From: Billgrantia sulfidoxydans
GTDB lineage: Bacteria > Pseudomonadota > Gammaproteobacteria > Pseudomonadales > Halomonadaceae
Direction of reading: 5' to 3'
DNA length: 64,000 bases
NCBI RefSeq assembly: GCF_017868775.1
Contig: NZ_CP053381.1
Span: 4,030,001 to 4,094,000 of the forward strand
The notes under the pieces are model-generated. The model was not told the DNA's origin. It saw only the letters and a program-made list of their open reading frames with translations, and did no database searches. Positions 55,554 to 63,726 of this stretch are shown here, in pieces; position 1 is the stretch's first letter; every line of letters begins with the position of its first letter. A program made the translations under genes and the position numbers.

Positions 55554-56471
55554 ATGTCCCAGCCAACGAAGACACCCGTTCCGATCTTCAAGCTCTACGG
55601 CGAGACCCGCCACTGGCCGACGCCGGACCTGCTCCACTGCGAGTCGATCCCCGAGCGCAGCCGGCTGCACGACTGGCATATCCGCCCTCATCGGCATGCC
55701 GACCTGGTGCATGTGCTGCACGTTGCCCACGGCCAGGTCGAACTCGAGCTGGAGGGCATTCGCCATGCGCTTCGAGGGCCATTGGTCATCGTGGTGCCGG
55801 CGCTGGCCATTCATGGCTTTCGCTTTTCGCAGGACATCGAAGGGCATATCGTCACCCTGGCGCAGCCGCTGGCCGAGCGGCTGGGGCAGCGGCTCGGGGA
55901 GCAGGCCAAGGTGCTGCGCCATGCCGACTATCACCCTCTGGCGCGCTCGCCCCAGGCCCGGCGCCTGGCCACCCTGGTCGAACAGATCGATGCCGAGTAT
56001 CGCCAGCCCGCGCCGGGGCGCGACCGTATGCTGGGCGCGCTGGTCGAGGCCCTGGCGGTGGCGCTGGCGCGACTGGCCGAACCCCACGGACCGTCCGCGA
56101 CCCCCACGGGGGTGCGCCAGCGCGACCGTGGACACGAGCACCTGGCGAGCTTCCAGGCGCTGATCGAGGCGCAGTACCGCCAGCAGCCGAGCATCGAGCG
56201 GTTTGCCGAACAGCTCGGCATGAGCAGCGCGCACCTCAACGCCCTGTGCCGCCGCCTGGCCGATCGCAGTGCGCTGCAGCTGCTTCACGAACGCCTGCTG
56301 CTCGAAGCCAAGCGTCAGCTCACCTACACCAACATGACCATCAGCCAGGTTGCCGATAGCCTGGGCTTCTCCGAACCGGCCTATTTCACCCGTTTCTTCA
56401 AGCGCAATACAGGCTTCTCGCCGCGTGACTTCCGGCTGCGCCAGCACGCAAGCGAAGCCTCGAAAACGTGA
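55554..56471 (+). CDS. pobR: AraC-family activator of pobA
   Basis: A 305-residue regulator with an N-terminal cupin effector domain (HIRPHRHADLVHVLHVAHGQ) and a C-terminal double helix-turn-helix of about 100 residues (IERFAEQLGMSSAHLNALCRR, ISQVADSLGFSEPAYFTRFF, FKRNTGFSPRDFR). It resembles the AraC-type PobR/PobC proteins and should respond to 4-hydroxybenzoate. It is divergent from pobA. Its stop codon lies inside the hairpin at 56467-56509. Confidence 0.9.
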   Translation: MSQPTKTPVPIFKLYGETRHWPTPDLLHCESIPERSRLHDWHIRPHRHADLVHVLHVAHGQVELELEGIRHALRGPLVIVVPALAIHGFRFSQDIEGHIVTLAQPLAERLGQRLGEQAKVLRHADYHPLARSPQARRLATLVEQIDAEYRQPAPGRDRMLGALVEALAVALARLAEPHGPSATPTGVRQRDRGHEHLASFQALIEAQYRQQPSIERFAEQLGMSSAHLNALCRRLADRSALQLLHERLLLEAKRQLTYTNMTISQVADSLGFSEPAYFTRFFKRNTGFSPRDFRLRQHASEASKT

Positions 56472-56509
56472 CGCCCCCGGCTCGGGCATGCCGAGCCGGG
56501 GGCGTCACG
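56467..56509 (-). terminator. Perfect 19-base hairpin between pobR and dctM
   Basis: Nineteen-base arms without mismatch (core CCCCCGGCTCGG / CCGAGCCGGGGG) with loop GCATG. On the minus strand TTTT follows, giving a terminator for the dctPQM operon. On the plus strand it contains the pobR stop codon and could also end that transcript. Confidence 0.8.
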
Positions 56510-56520
56510 CGTCGCCGCGC

Positions 56521-57810
56521 TCAGATCAGGAACAGCGTCGTGAGCACGGGGAACGCCACCAGCAGCGCCAGGCGGATGAAATCCGAGACGATGAAGGGCG
56601 CCACGCCGCGGAAGATCTCGCCCAGCCCCACGTGGGGGGCCATTGCCTTGATCACGAAGACGTTCATCCCCACCGGCGGAGTGATCAGCCCCAGCTCCAC
56701 GGTCAGCACCGTGATGATGCCGAACCATACCGGGTCGATGCCCAGGGACTGGATGATCGGGTACACCACCGGCACGGTGATCACCAGCATGGCGATGGAA
56801 TCCATGAACATCCCCAGCACGAAGTAGAGCAGCAGGATGCACAGCACCACCACCATCGGGGTCAGGTCCGCGCCGTAGAGAAAGTCGCTGATCGAGAACG
56901 AGATCCGCGACACCGAGATGAAGTAGCCCAGGGTCTCGGCCCCCACCAGCATGAAGAACACCACCGCGGAGAGCGCCAGGGTCTCCTGCACGCTGTGCCA
57001 CAGCCCGCTCCAGCGCATGCCCTTGGCCAGGGCGTAGAGCAGCGTGGCGAAGGCGCCCACGCTGGCCCCTTCGGTGGGGGTGAAGGCGCCGAAGTAGATG
57101 CCCAGGATCATCACCAGGAACACGGCGAAGAAGGGCACCAGCCCGCCCATCGAGAGCAGCTTCTCCTTCCACGGTGTCGGCTCGCCGGCCACCGCCAGCG
57201 AGGGGCGCAGGCGCATCACCACGCTGACCGTCAGCGCGTACATCACCAGCCCCATCAGCCCCGGCACCAGCCCGGCCATGAACATGTCGCCCACCGACTG
57301 CTCGGTGAGGATGGCGTAGATCAGCAGCGCGATGGAGGGCGGAATCATGATGCCGAGCGTGCCGCCGGCGGCCAGGGCGCCGGTGGCGAGGCCGCGGTGG
57401 TAGCCGTAGCGCTCCATCTCCGGCAGCGCGACCCGGGTCATGGTGCTGGCCGTGGCCAGCGACGAGCCGGAGATCGCCGAGAAGATGCCGCACGAGCCCA
57501 CCGCGGCGATCGCCAGGCCGCCCTTCCAGCCGCCGCAGATCACGCGGGTCGAGTGGAACAGCTTGCCGGCCATGCCGGAGTGCGCCGCCAGCACGCCCAT
57601 CAGGATGAACATCGGCACGGCGCTGAAGCTGTAGTTGGAGAGGACTTCCACCGGCACCGTCTTGAGCTGGGCAATCGCCGCTCCCCAGCTGATCACCTGG
57701 GCGAAGCCCACCACCCCGACCGCCAGCATGGTCAGCGCCACCGGCACGCGCAGCACCATCAGCACCAGCAGCATGCAAAGCCCAATGGCTCCGATCATCT
57801 CACTCCCCAT
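56521..57810 (-). CDS. dctM: TRAP transporter large permease, DctM
   Basis: A 429-residue membrane protein with about 12 segments and DctM signatures ([74 protein letters not shown]). It forms the ion-coupled channel of a TRAP importer. It overlaps dctQ by 11 bases. The neighbouring pob and van genes suggest an aromatic acid as cargo. Confidence 0.94.
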   Translation of the reverse strand: MGSEMIGAIGLCMLLVLMVLRVPVALTMLAVGVVGFAQVISWGAAIAQLKTVPVEVLSNYSFSAVPMFILMGVLAAHSGMAGKLFHSTRVICGGWKGGLAIAAVGSCGIFSAISGSSLATASTMTRVALPEMERYGYHRGLATGALAAGGTLGIMIPPSIALLIYAILTEQSVGDMFMAGLVPGLMGLVMYALTVSVVMRLRPSLAVAGEPTPWKEKLLSMGGLVPFFAVFLVMILGIYFGAFTPTEGASVGAFATLLYALAKGMRWSGLWHSVQETLALSAVVFFMLVGAETLGYFISVSRISFSISDFLYGADLTPMVVVLCILLLYFVLGMFMDSIAMLVITVPVVYPIIQSLGIDPVWFGIITVLTVELGLITPPVGMNVFVIKAMAPHVGLGEIFRGVAPFIVSDFIRLALLVAFPVLTTLFLI

Positions 57811-58327
57811 GGGAGACCTCCTGTTCGGCGCCGAACATCGCGCCGAGCAGCGCGTGAATCAGGCTGCGCAGCCCCAGCAGCAGGCTGAGTGCCGCGGCCG
57901 CCCAGTAGATGGGCCCCATCGGCAGGCGCAGATCCTGGGTGACCTCGCCATGGCGGGTCGCCGCCGCGGCCGAGTCGAGCAGGCCGAGAAACAGCACCAG
58001 GCCGAGGGCGGCGAAGCCCAGCAGGTAGACACCGTGCAGGCGCGCCTTGATGGCAGGCGAGAGGCCATGAGAAAAGGCCTCCACCACCACCTGACTCTTC
58101 TCCACGCTGGCCGCCATGGCCGCCAGCAGCGCACAGAGCATCAGATAGCTCACCAGTTCCACGCTGCCGGAGACGCGCAGGGCAATGGCGCCCTCGGTGA
58201 GACGGTAGAGATAGCGCGTGCCGACGTCGGCGATGGTCACCGTCAGCAGGGCCAGCAGGGCCACACCGGCGACGACACGACAGACGAGGGCCAGCCAGTG
58301 GCTGGCCCGTTCGAGGAGCGCCTGCAT
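57800..58327 (-). CDS. dctQ: TRAP transporter small permease, DctQ
   Basis: A 175-residue protein with four membrane segments (about residues 10-30, 52-72, 92-112 and 132-152), as in DctQ. It scaffolds DctM. It is four bases from dctP. Confidence 0.9.
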   Translation of the reverse strand: MQALLERASHWLALVCRVVAGVALLALLTVTIADVGTRYLYRLTEGAIALRVSGSVELVSYLMLCALLAAMAASVEKSQVVVEAFSHGLSPAIKARLHGVYLLGFAALGLVLFLGLLDSAAAATRHGEVTQDLRLPMGPIYWAAAALSLLLGLRSLIHALLGAMFGAEQEVSHGE

Positions 58328-58330
58328 GGC

Positions 58331-59359
58331 TTACCCCTGGTCGCCCGCGCAGGACTCGCTGGCGGCGAGCGCCGCCTCGTAGACCTCTCGGGCCGGCAGG
58401 CCGCGCTCCTCGACCTGGGCCAGGTAGCTCTCGATACCCTGCTGCAGCGGCGCCTGCCAGTCCGGGTTCTCCAGCGGGTTCTCGATCTCGCGGATGGTGT
58501 GGCCGGCGTCCCTGGCCTCCTGCTTGCCCTCGACGTCGAGCCGGTCGAAGACGGCACCGGCGTTCTCGGCCCACTTCATGCCGGAGTTGGCGTCGATCAC
58601 CGCCTGCTGTTCGGGGCTCAGGCCGTCATAGGTGCGCTGACTCATGGTGGCGACGAAGATCAGCGTGTAGAACGGCACCTCGGTGTGGTACTCGACCAGC
58701 TCGTTGATGCGGAAGCCCTTGAGGCCTTCCCACGGGAAGCTCAGGCCGTCGACCACGCCGCGCTGCATGGCGGTATAGATCTCCGGCGCCGGCATGCCCA
58801 CCGGGTTGGCACCCATGGCCTCGAGCATCTCGCCGGCCACAGCGGTGGGCCGGCGAATGCGCAACCCCTCGAGGTCGGACGGCACCTGCACGTCGGTGTC
58901 GATGGTGTGGATCCCACCCGGCCCGGTGGTGAACATGAACAGCGGCCGCGTGTCGCCATACTCCTCGTCGAGGTGGCCTTCGTCGTAGAGCGTCTGCAGC
59001 ACGCAGGCGCCCTGGGTCGCGTTGGTCGCCACCCCCGGCAGCTCGACGATCTGCGACAGCGGGAAGCGCCCGGCGGTATAGCCCTGGGCCGTGGCCCCGA
59101 TGTCGGCGATGCCGTTGCCTACCGCCTCGTAGATGGCGTCGGGCTTGGCCAGGGTACCGGAGGGGAACATCTCGACGCGCAGCTCGCCGCCGGACTCCTC
59201 CTCGATGGTCTTGGCCCAGGCCTCGAAGATCTCCTGGTTGATGCCCGAAGCGCCCGGCCAGAAGTGGGCCATGCGCAGGGTGGTCGCGGCTTGGGCCGAG
59301 GCAACGGTGAGGCTGGCAATGGATGCCGCCAGCAGACAGCGCGTCAGGATACGGTTCAT
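58331..59359 (-). CDS. dctP: TRAP transporter substrate-binding protein, DctP
   Basis: A 342-residue periplasmic binding protein with a signal peptide cut after AQA (about residue 24). DctP features include GLRIRRPTAVAGEMLEAMG with the Arg that usually pairs with a carboxylate, and NPVGMPAPEIYTAMQRGVVDG. It begins the dctPQM operon. The protein at 62491 is a close paralogue. Confidence 0.93.
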   Translation of the reverse strand: MNRILTRCLLAASIASLTVASAQAATTLRMAHFWPGASGINQEIFEAWAKTIEEESGGELRVEMFPSGTLAKPDAIYEAVGNGIADIGATAQGYTAGRFPLSQIVELPGVATNATQGACVLQTLYDEGHLDEEYGDTRPLFMFTTGPGGIHTIDTDVQVPSDLEGLRIRRPTAVAGEMLEAMGANPVGMPAPEIYTAMQRGVVDGLSFPWEGLKGFRINELVEYHTEVPFYTLIFVATMSQRTYDGLSPEQQAVIDANSGMKWAENAGAVFDRLDVEGKQEARDAGHTIREIENPLENPDWQAPLQQGIESYLAQVEERGLPAREVYEAALAASESCAGDQG

Positions 59360-59405
59360 GGGGTGCCTCCGGGTATCGTTATAATGATCAGCGCATTTGT
59401 TCGGC

Positions 59406-59425
59406 ATCCGAATATACGTTCGGAT
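59406..59425. promoter_or_regulatory. Inverted repeat before dctP
   Basis: ATCCGAA-N6-TTCGGAT is a perfect seven-base inverted repeat, 46 bases before the dctP start, within the 209-base gap below the GntR gene. CAACTAGTTG, a perfect ten-base palindrome, lies at 59502-59511. Either could bind the GntR regulator or an unlinked one. Confidence 0.45.
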
Positions 59426-59568
59426 TTAGGGATAAGCTACCCCACCAATACGCATTCCGATAATCGACATTAGTCTAGGGTGCTTGGATTTTTCACTTAT
59501 CCAACTAGTTGATTCAAAGCATAAGGTTTGCTTCAACAAGGATTATTCCCAGCCTCTTCTTGGACTTT

Positions 59569-60240
59569 TCACGCACCCAACAACTCCCCGTAGCGCAGTC
59601 CAATGAAGGCGTGCTCGCGCATCAGCATCTCGGCTCGGGCACCCTCGCCGTGGCGCAGTGCCTGGACCACCAGCTCATGCTGGGTCTGGGCCAGCTGCAG
59701 CTTGCGGTATTCGCGATCGAGCGCCTCGCTGTCGATGACGATGGAGTCGGCGGCCGCGAAAGGGAGATGATTATTGCGGGCAATGGCGTCGCCGATCACC
59801 GGGCTGCCGGACGAACCGACGATGGTTTGGTGAAAGTGGCGGTTGAGTTCGCTCCAGACGTCGACGTCGCGCTCCTCGAGGTAGCCCTTGGCCAGCAGCT
59901 CCCGCCCTCGTTGGATCCAAACCAGCAGCTCGGCCTCCAGCGCGCCGGACAAGCCCTGTTCGGCCACGCGCCGCGCCGCCAGCCCCTCGAGCACCCCTCG
60001 CACTTCCACCGCACAGAGCACGTCGGCCTCGGTGAACTCCCGCACCATGAAGCCGCGCTTGCCGGCCCGCTGCAGCAACCCCTCCTGCTCCAGGGTGCGG
60101 AAAGCCAGGCGCACCGGCGTCCGTGAGACGCCCAGTTGCTCCGATACGGCCACCTCGCCGAGACGCTCACCCGGCCCGTAGGCGCCCTCGCCGATCAGCT
60201 TGCGCAGCCGGCTCACCACGCTCTTGTCGGTGTTGCTCAC
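59569..60240 (-). CDS. vanR: GntR-family repressor, VanR-like (FCD type)
   Basis: A 223-residue regulator: GntR winged helix at residues 1-70 (LGVSRTPVRLAFRTLEQEGLL) and an FCD effector domain with metal-binding His/Asp residues (WSELNRHFHQTIV). It starts at GTG 60240 after GGGGAG. It is divergent from vanA, with two TGGATCCA palindromes between, which resemble the VanR operator of other bacteria. It probably represses vanAB until vanillate is present and may also control dctPQM downstream. Confidence 0.88.
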   Translation of the reverse strand: MSNTDKSVVSRLRKLIGEGAYGPGERLGEVAVSEQLGVSRTPVRLAFRTLEQEGLLQRAGKRGFMVREFTEADVLCAVEVRGVLEGLAARRVAEQGLSGALEAELLVWIQRGRELLAKGYLEERDVDVWSELNRHFHQTIVGSSGSPVIGDAIARNNHLPFAAADSIVIDSEALDREYRKLQLAQTQHELVVQALRHGEGARAEMLMREHAFIGLRYGELLGA

Positions 60241-60282
60241 AGGTGCTCCCCGTTATCTCTGCGATTTTCGCCACGAAACAAA

Positions 60283-60344
60283 TGGATCCAACTAAAGCAT
60301 AAGTTGACCAATTGCATGCCTCAGGTCTCTACTTTGGATCCAAA
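60283..60344. promoter_or_regulatory. VanR-type operators and the vanA promoter
   Basis: TGGATCCA at 60283-60290 and TTTGGATCCAAA at 60333-60344 match the ATTGGATCCAAT-type site of VanR. A -35 TTGACC (60304-60309) and -10 TCTACT (60328-60333) lie between and against them, so bound repressor would block vanA. The first site is also near the vanR start. Confidence 0.75.
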
Positions 60345-60380
60345 CATAACATTTTCGACCCAAGAGGGTAAGGCGGTTCC

Positions 60381-61487
60381 ATGTCGAGTGCAGGAACCCG
60401 AGACCCCGAGGAGAGCACCGTGACACTCCAAGCCCCCTTCCCCAAGAATACCTGGTACGTCGCCTGCACCCCGGACGAGATCGAGGAGAAGCCGCTGGGG
60501 CGCACCATCTGCAACGAGCCGATCGTTTTCTTCCGCGGCGATGAGGGCCGCGTGGCCGCGGTGGAGGACTTCTGCCCCCACCGTGGCGCCCCGCTGTCGC
60601 TGGGCTTCGTGCGCGACGGCAAGCTGGTGTGCGGCTACCACGGCCTCGAGATGGGCTGCGACGGCAAGTGCGCCAGCATGCCGGGCCAGCGCGTGCGTGG
60701 CTTCCCGAGCATCCGCGCCTACCCGGTGGAGGAGCGCCACGGCTTCGTGTGGCTCTGGCCGGGCGATCCGGAGAAGGCCGACCCGAGCCTGATCCCCGAG
60801 CTGCTCTGGGCCAATAGTCCCGACTGGGCCTATGGCGGCGGGCTCTACCACGTCCGCTGCGAATATCGCCTGATGATCGACAATCTCATGGACCTGACCC
60901 ATGAGACCTACGTGCACGCCTCCAGCATCGGCCAGCCGGAGATCGAGGAGGCAGCGCCCGAGACCTCCGTCAACGGCGAAGAAGTCATCACCAGCCGCCA
61001 CATGGAGAACATACCGGCGCCGCCGTTCTGGCAAGCCGCCCTGCGCGGCTGCGGCCTGGCCGATGACGTGCCGGTGGATCGCTGGCAGATCTGCCGCTTC
61101 ACCCCGCCAAGCCACGTGCACATCGACGTGGGCGTGGCCCATGCCGGCCACGGCGGCTATGACGCCCCGGCGGAGGTCAAGGCCTCGAGCATCGTGGTCG
61201 ATTTCATCACTCCCGAGACCGACACCTCGATCTGGTACTTCTGGGGCATGGCACGCAACTTCAAACCCGAGGACAGCGAGCTCACCGCCAAGATCCGCGA
61301 GGGCCAGGGCAAGATTTTCGCCGAGGACCTGGAGATGCTCGAGGCGCAGCAGCGCAACCTGCTGCGCTATCCCGAGCGCCAGCTGCTCAAGCTCAACATC
61401 GACGGCGGCGGCGTGCAGGCCAGGCGCATCATCGATCGCATTCTCACTGAGGAGCGCGAAGACAGCCAAGCGGGAGCGACAGTATGA
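60381..61487 (+). CDS. vanA: Vanillate O-demethylase oxygenase subunit
   Basis: A 368-residue Rieske oxygenase removing the methyl group of vanillate to give protocatechuate and formaldehyde. Rieske ligands are Cys65, His67, Cys84 and His87. The iron site lies in NLMDLTHETYVH. FPKNTWYVACTPDEI is the family N-terminus. Translation may instead begin at GTG 60420, which has the better ribosome-binding sequence (GAGGAGAG) and gives a more usual 355 residues. The formaldehyde released could feed FrmA/Gfa encoded at 10-12 kb. Confidence 0.94.
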   Translation: MSSAGTRDPEESTVTLQAPFPKNTWYVACTPDEIEEKPLGRTICNEPIVFFRGDEGRVAAVEDFCPHRGAPLSLGFVRDGKLVCGYHGLEMGCDGKCASMPGQRVRGFPSIRAYPVEERHGFVWLWPGDPEKADPSLIPELLWANSPDWAYGGGLYHVRCEYRLMIDNLMDLTHETYVHASSIGQPEIEEAAPETSVNGEEVITSRHMENIPAPPFWQAALRGCGLADDVPVDRWQICRFTPPSHVHIDVGVAHAGHGGYDAPAEVKASSIVVDFITPETDTSIWYFWGMARNFKPEDSELTAKIREGQGKIFAEDLEMLEAQQRNLLRYPERQLLKLNIDGGGVQARRIIDRILTEEREDSQAGATV

Positions 61488-62455
61488 GCAGCAGCGTTCC
61501 CCTTTCGCTGATCGTCGAGGTCAAGGCGCGTCACGACGAAGCCCGGGATATCGTCACCTTCGAGCTGGCCGACCCCCACGGTCGGCCGCTGCCCGCGTTC
61601 AGCGCGGGGGCGCATATCGACGTGCGGGTGAAAGAGGGAATCATCCGCCAGTATTCGCTGTGCAATCACCCGGAGGAGAGCGACCGCTACCTGATCGGCG
61701 TGCTGCGTGACCCCACTTCCCGGGGCGGCTCGATAGCCATGCACGAGGAGATCCAGGTGGGCGATCTGGTCCAGATCAGTGCGCCCAAGAACCACTTCGC
61801 GCTCAAACCGGCCGGGCGCACCCTGCTGCTGGCCGGCGGCATCGGCATCACCCCCCTGCTGTGCATGGCCGAGCGCCTGGCTCATACCCAGGCCGAGTTC
61901 GAGCTGCACTACTGCACCCGTTCGCCCGAGCGCACCGCCTTTCGCCAGCGTATCGCCGCCTCCGGCTTCGCCGAACGCGTCCACTTCCACTTCGATGATG
62001 GCGAGCCGGACCAGCGGCTGGATCTCGAGGCGCTGGTCGCCACCCCGGATCCCGACGCCCGGGTCTATGTCTGCGGCCCAACTGGTTTCATCGAGGCGGT
62101 GCTGACGGCCTGCAAGGCGGCAGGCTGGCCCAGCGAGCGGCTGCACACCGAGTACTTCGCCGGCGCCGTGGCCGACACCGCCGACGACGACAGCTTCGAG
62201 GTCAGGATCGCCAGTAGCGGCGCCAGCTTCGCCGTGCCCGCCGACAAGACGGTGCATCAGGTGCTGGCCGAGAACGGCATCGAGATCATGGTCTCCTGCG
62301 AACAGGGGGTCTGCGGCACCTGCCTGACCCGGGTGCTGGAGGGTGAACCCGACCACCGCGACCTCTACCTGGACGACGACGAGCACGCCGCCAACGATCA
62401 GTTCACCCCCTGCTGCTCGCGGGCCAAGAGCCAGGTGCTGGTGCTGGACCTGTAA
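61484..62455 (+). CDS. vanB: Vanillate O-demethylase reductase subunit
   Basis: A 323-residue reductase of the phthalate dioxygenase reductase type: FMN and NAD domains first (RQYSLCNHPEE with Ile before it, LLAGGIGITPLL, VYVCGPTGF), then a C-terminal plant-type [2Fe-2S] domain (CEQGVCGTC). It overlaps vanA by four bases and passes NADH electrons to VanA. Confidence 0.95.
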   Translation: MSSSVPLSLIVEVKARHDEARDIVTFELADPHGRPLPAFSAGAHIDVRVKEGIIRQYSLCNHPEESDRYLIGVLRDPTSRGGSIAMHEEIQVGDLVQISAPKNHFALKPAGRTLLLAGGIGITPLLCMAERLAHTQAEFELHYCTRSPERTAFRQRIAASGFAERVHFHFDDGEPDQRLDLEALVATPDPDARVYVCGPTGFIEAVLTACKAAGWPSERLHTEYFAGAVADTADDDSFEVRIASSGASFAVPADKTVHQVLAENGIEIMVSCEQGVCGTCLTRVLEGEPDHRDLYLDDDEHAANDQFTPCCSRAKSQVLVLDL

Positions 62456-62490
62456 GCGTTTCAACAACATAACGACAAGAGGAAGACCCC

Positions 62491-63513
62491 ATGACACCCA
62501 GCAAGACCGTGAACCGTATCGCCCTTTCCAGCGCACTGGCCGCCGCACTCGTCGCCATGCCCTCCCTGGCCGAGGCGACCACCCTGCGCATCGCCCATGT
62601 CTGGCCCGGCGGATCGTTGATCGACCGCGAGCTGTTCCAGGCCTGGGCGGAGAGCGTCGAGGCAGCCTCCGAAGGACGCCTCGAGGTGGAGGTCTACCCC
62701 AGCCAGACCCTGGCCAAATCCGACAAGACCTACGAGAGCGCCGTCACCGGCGTCGCCGACATCGGGGCCTCGGCGCAGGGCTACAACGCCGGGCGCTTTC
62801 CGCTGACCCAGGTGGCCGAACTTCCCGGCGTCTCGGCCAGCAGCCGCCAGGGCTCCTGCATCCTGCAATCGCTCTACGACCAGGGGCACTTCGACGAGGA
62901 GTACTCCGACACCCGGCCGCTGTTCCTGTTCACCACCGGCCCCGGCTACCTGCATACCAAGGAGCGCCTGATCGAGACACCTCAGGACCTGGAGGGGCTG
63001 CGCCTGCGCCGTCCCACGCCGGTGGTCGGCGATATGTTCAACCGCCTCGGCGCCCAGGCCGTGGGCATGCCGGCCCCGGATGTCTTCACCGCCATGCAGC
63101 GTGGCGTGGTGGATGGCCTGAGCTTCAACTGGGAGGGCATGAAGACCTTCCGCCTCAACGAGCTGGCCAACTACCACACCGAGGTGCCGCTCTACGACCT
63201 GTCGCTGTTCGCCACCATGAGTCAGCGTACCTACGACAGCCTGCCCACGGACCTGCAGCAGGTGATCGACGACCATAGCGGCCTGGAGTGGTCGCTGCGC
63301 GCGGCGGCGGTCTACGACGAGCTGATTCGCCAGGGGCGCCAGGACGCCGAGCAGGCCGGCCACGAGTTCCTGGTCATCGACGACGCGCTTGAGCATCCCG
63401 AGTGGGGCCCGGTACTGCAGCAAACCATCGACGGCTACCTGGAGGAAGTCGGCGGCGAGGCCGGCAATATCTACGAGGCGGCAATGGCCCTGCGGGCCGA
63501 GTGTGCTGCCTGA
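62491..63513 (+). CDS. dctP: Second TRAP substrate-binding protein, DctP paralogue
   Basis: A 340-residue periplasmic binding protein with a signal peptide (cut near AEA, residue 26). It closely parallels the DctP at 58331 over its whole length (for example AQGYNAGRFPLTQVAELPGV versus AQGYTAGRFPLSQIVELPGV). It is third in the vanAB operon and has no permease genes of its own, so it probably works with DctQM from the divergent operon and broadens the substrate range to vanillate-type acids. Confidence 0.92.
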   Translation: MTPSKTVNRIALSSALAAALVAMPSLAEATTLRIAHVWPGGSLIDRELFQAWAESVEAASEGRLEVEVYPSQTLAKSDKTYESAVTGVADIGASAQGYNAGRFPLTQVAELPGVSASSRQGSCILQSLYDQGHFDEEYSDTRPLFLFTTGPGYLHTKERLIETPQDLEGLRLRRPTPVVGDMFNRLGAQAVGMPAPDVFTAMQRGVVDGLSFNWEGMKTFRLNELANYHTEVPLYDLSLFATMSQRTYDSLPTDLQQVIDDHSGLEWSLRAAAVYDELIRQGRQDAEQAGHEFLVIDDALEHPEWGPVLQQTIDGYLEEVGGEAGNIYEAAMALRAECAA

Positions 63514-63544
63514 CTGTCACGTCGAACGTCTTATCCCTCCCATT

Positions 63545-63574
63545 ACGGCGGCCCTCGGGCCGCCGTTTTTCGTT
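63545..63574 (+). terminator. Rho-independent terminator of the van operon
   Basis: ACGGCGGCC / GGCCGCCGT arms with a four-base loop, followed by TTTTTCGTTT, 31 bases after the dctP paralogue stop. Confidence 0.9.
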
Positions 63575-63654
63575 TCGTCCCACGCCGAAGCTCACACTAG
63601 ACCAAAGGCGTATCAACCAGAGAATGATCCGCCGGGGGTAGTGCTGCAGCCTCT

Positions 63655-63679
63655 ATACTGTTTATACTCACAACAGTAT
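63655..63679. promoter_or_regulatory. Inverted repeat ATACTGT-N11-ACAGTAT before the crotonase gene
   Basis: Perfect seven-base arms with 11 bases between, overlapping two TATACT hexamers that could be -10 boxes. It resembles a MarR-type operator. It lies 48 bases before the ATG at 63727. Confidence 0.5.
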
Positions 63680-63726
63680 TTAAGGACAACAAGCGCTCAG
63701 CCTGCCGAATGACTGCCGAGGCCCTC

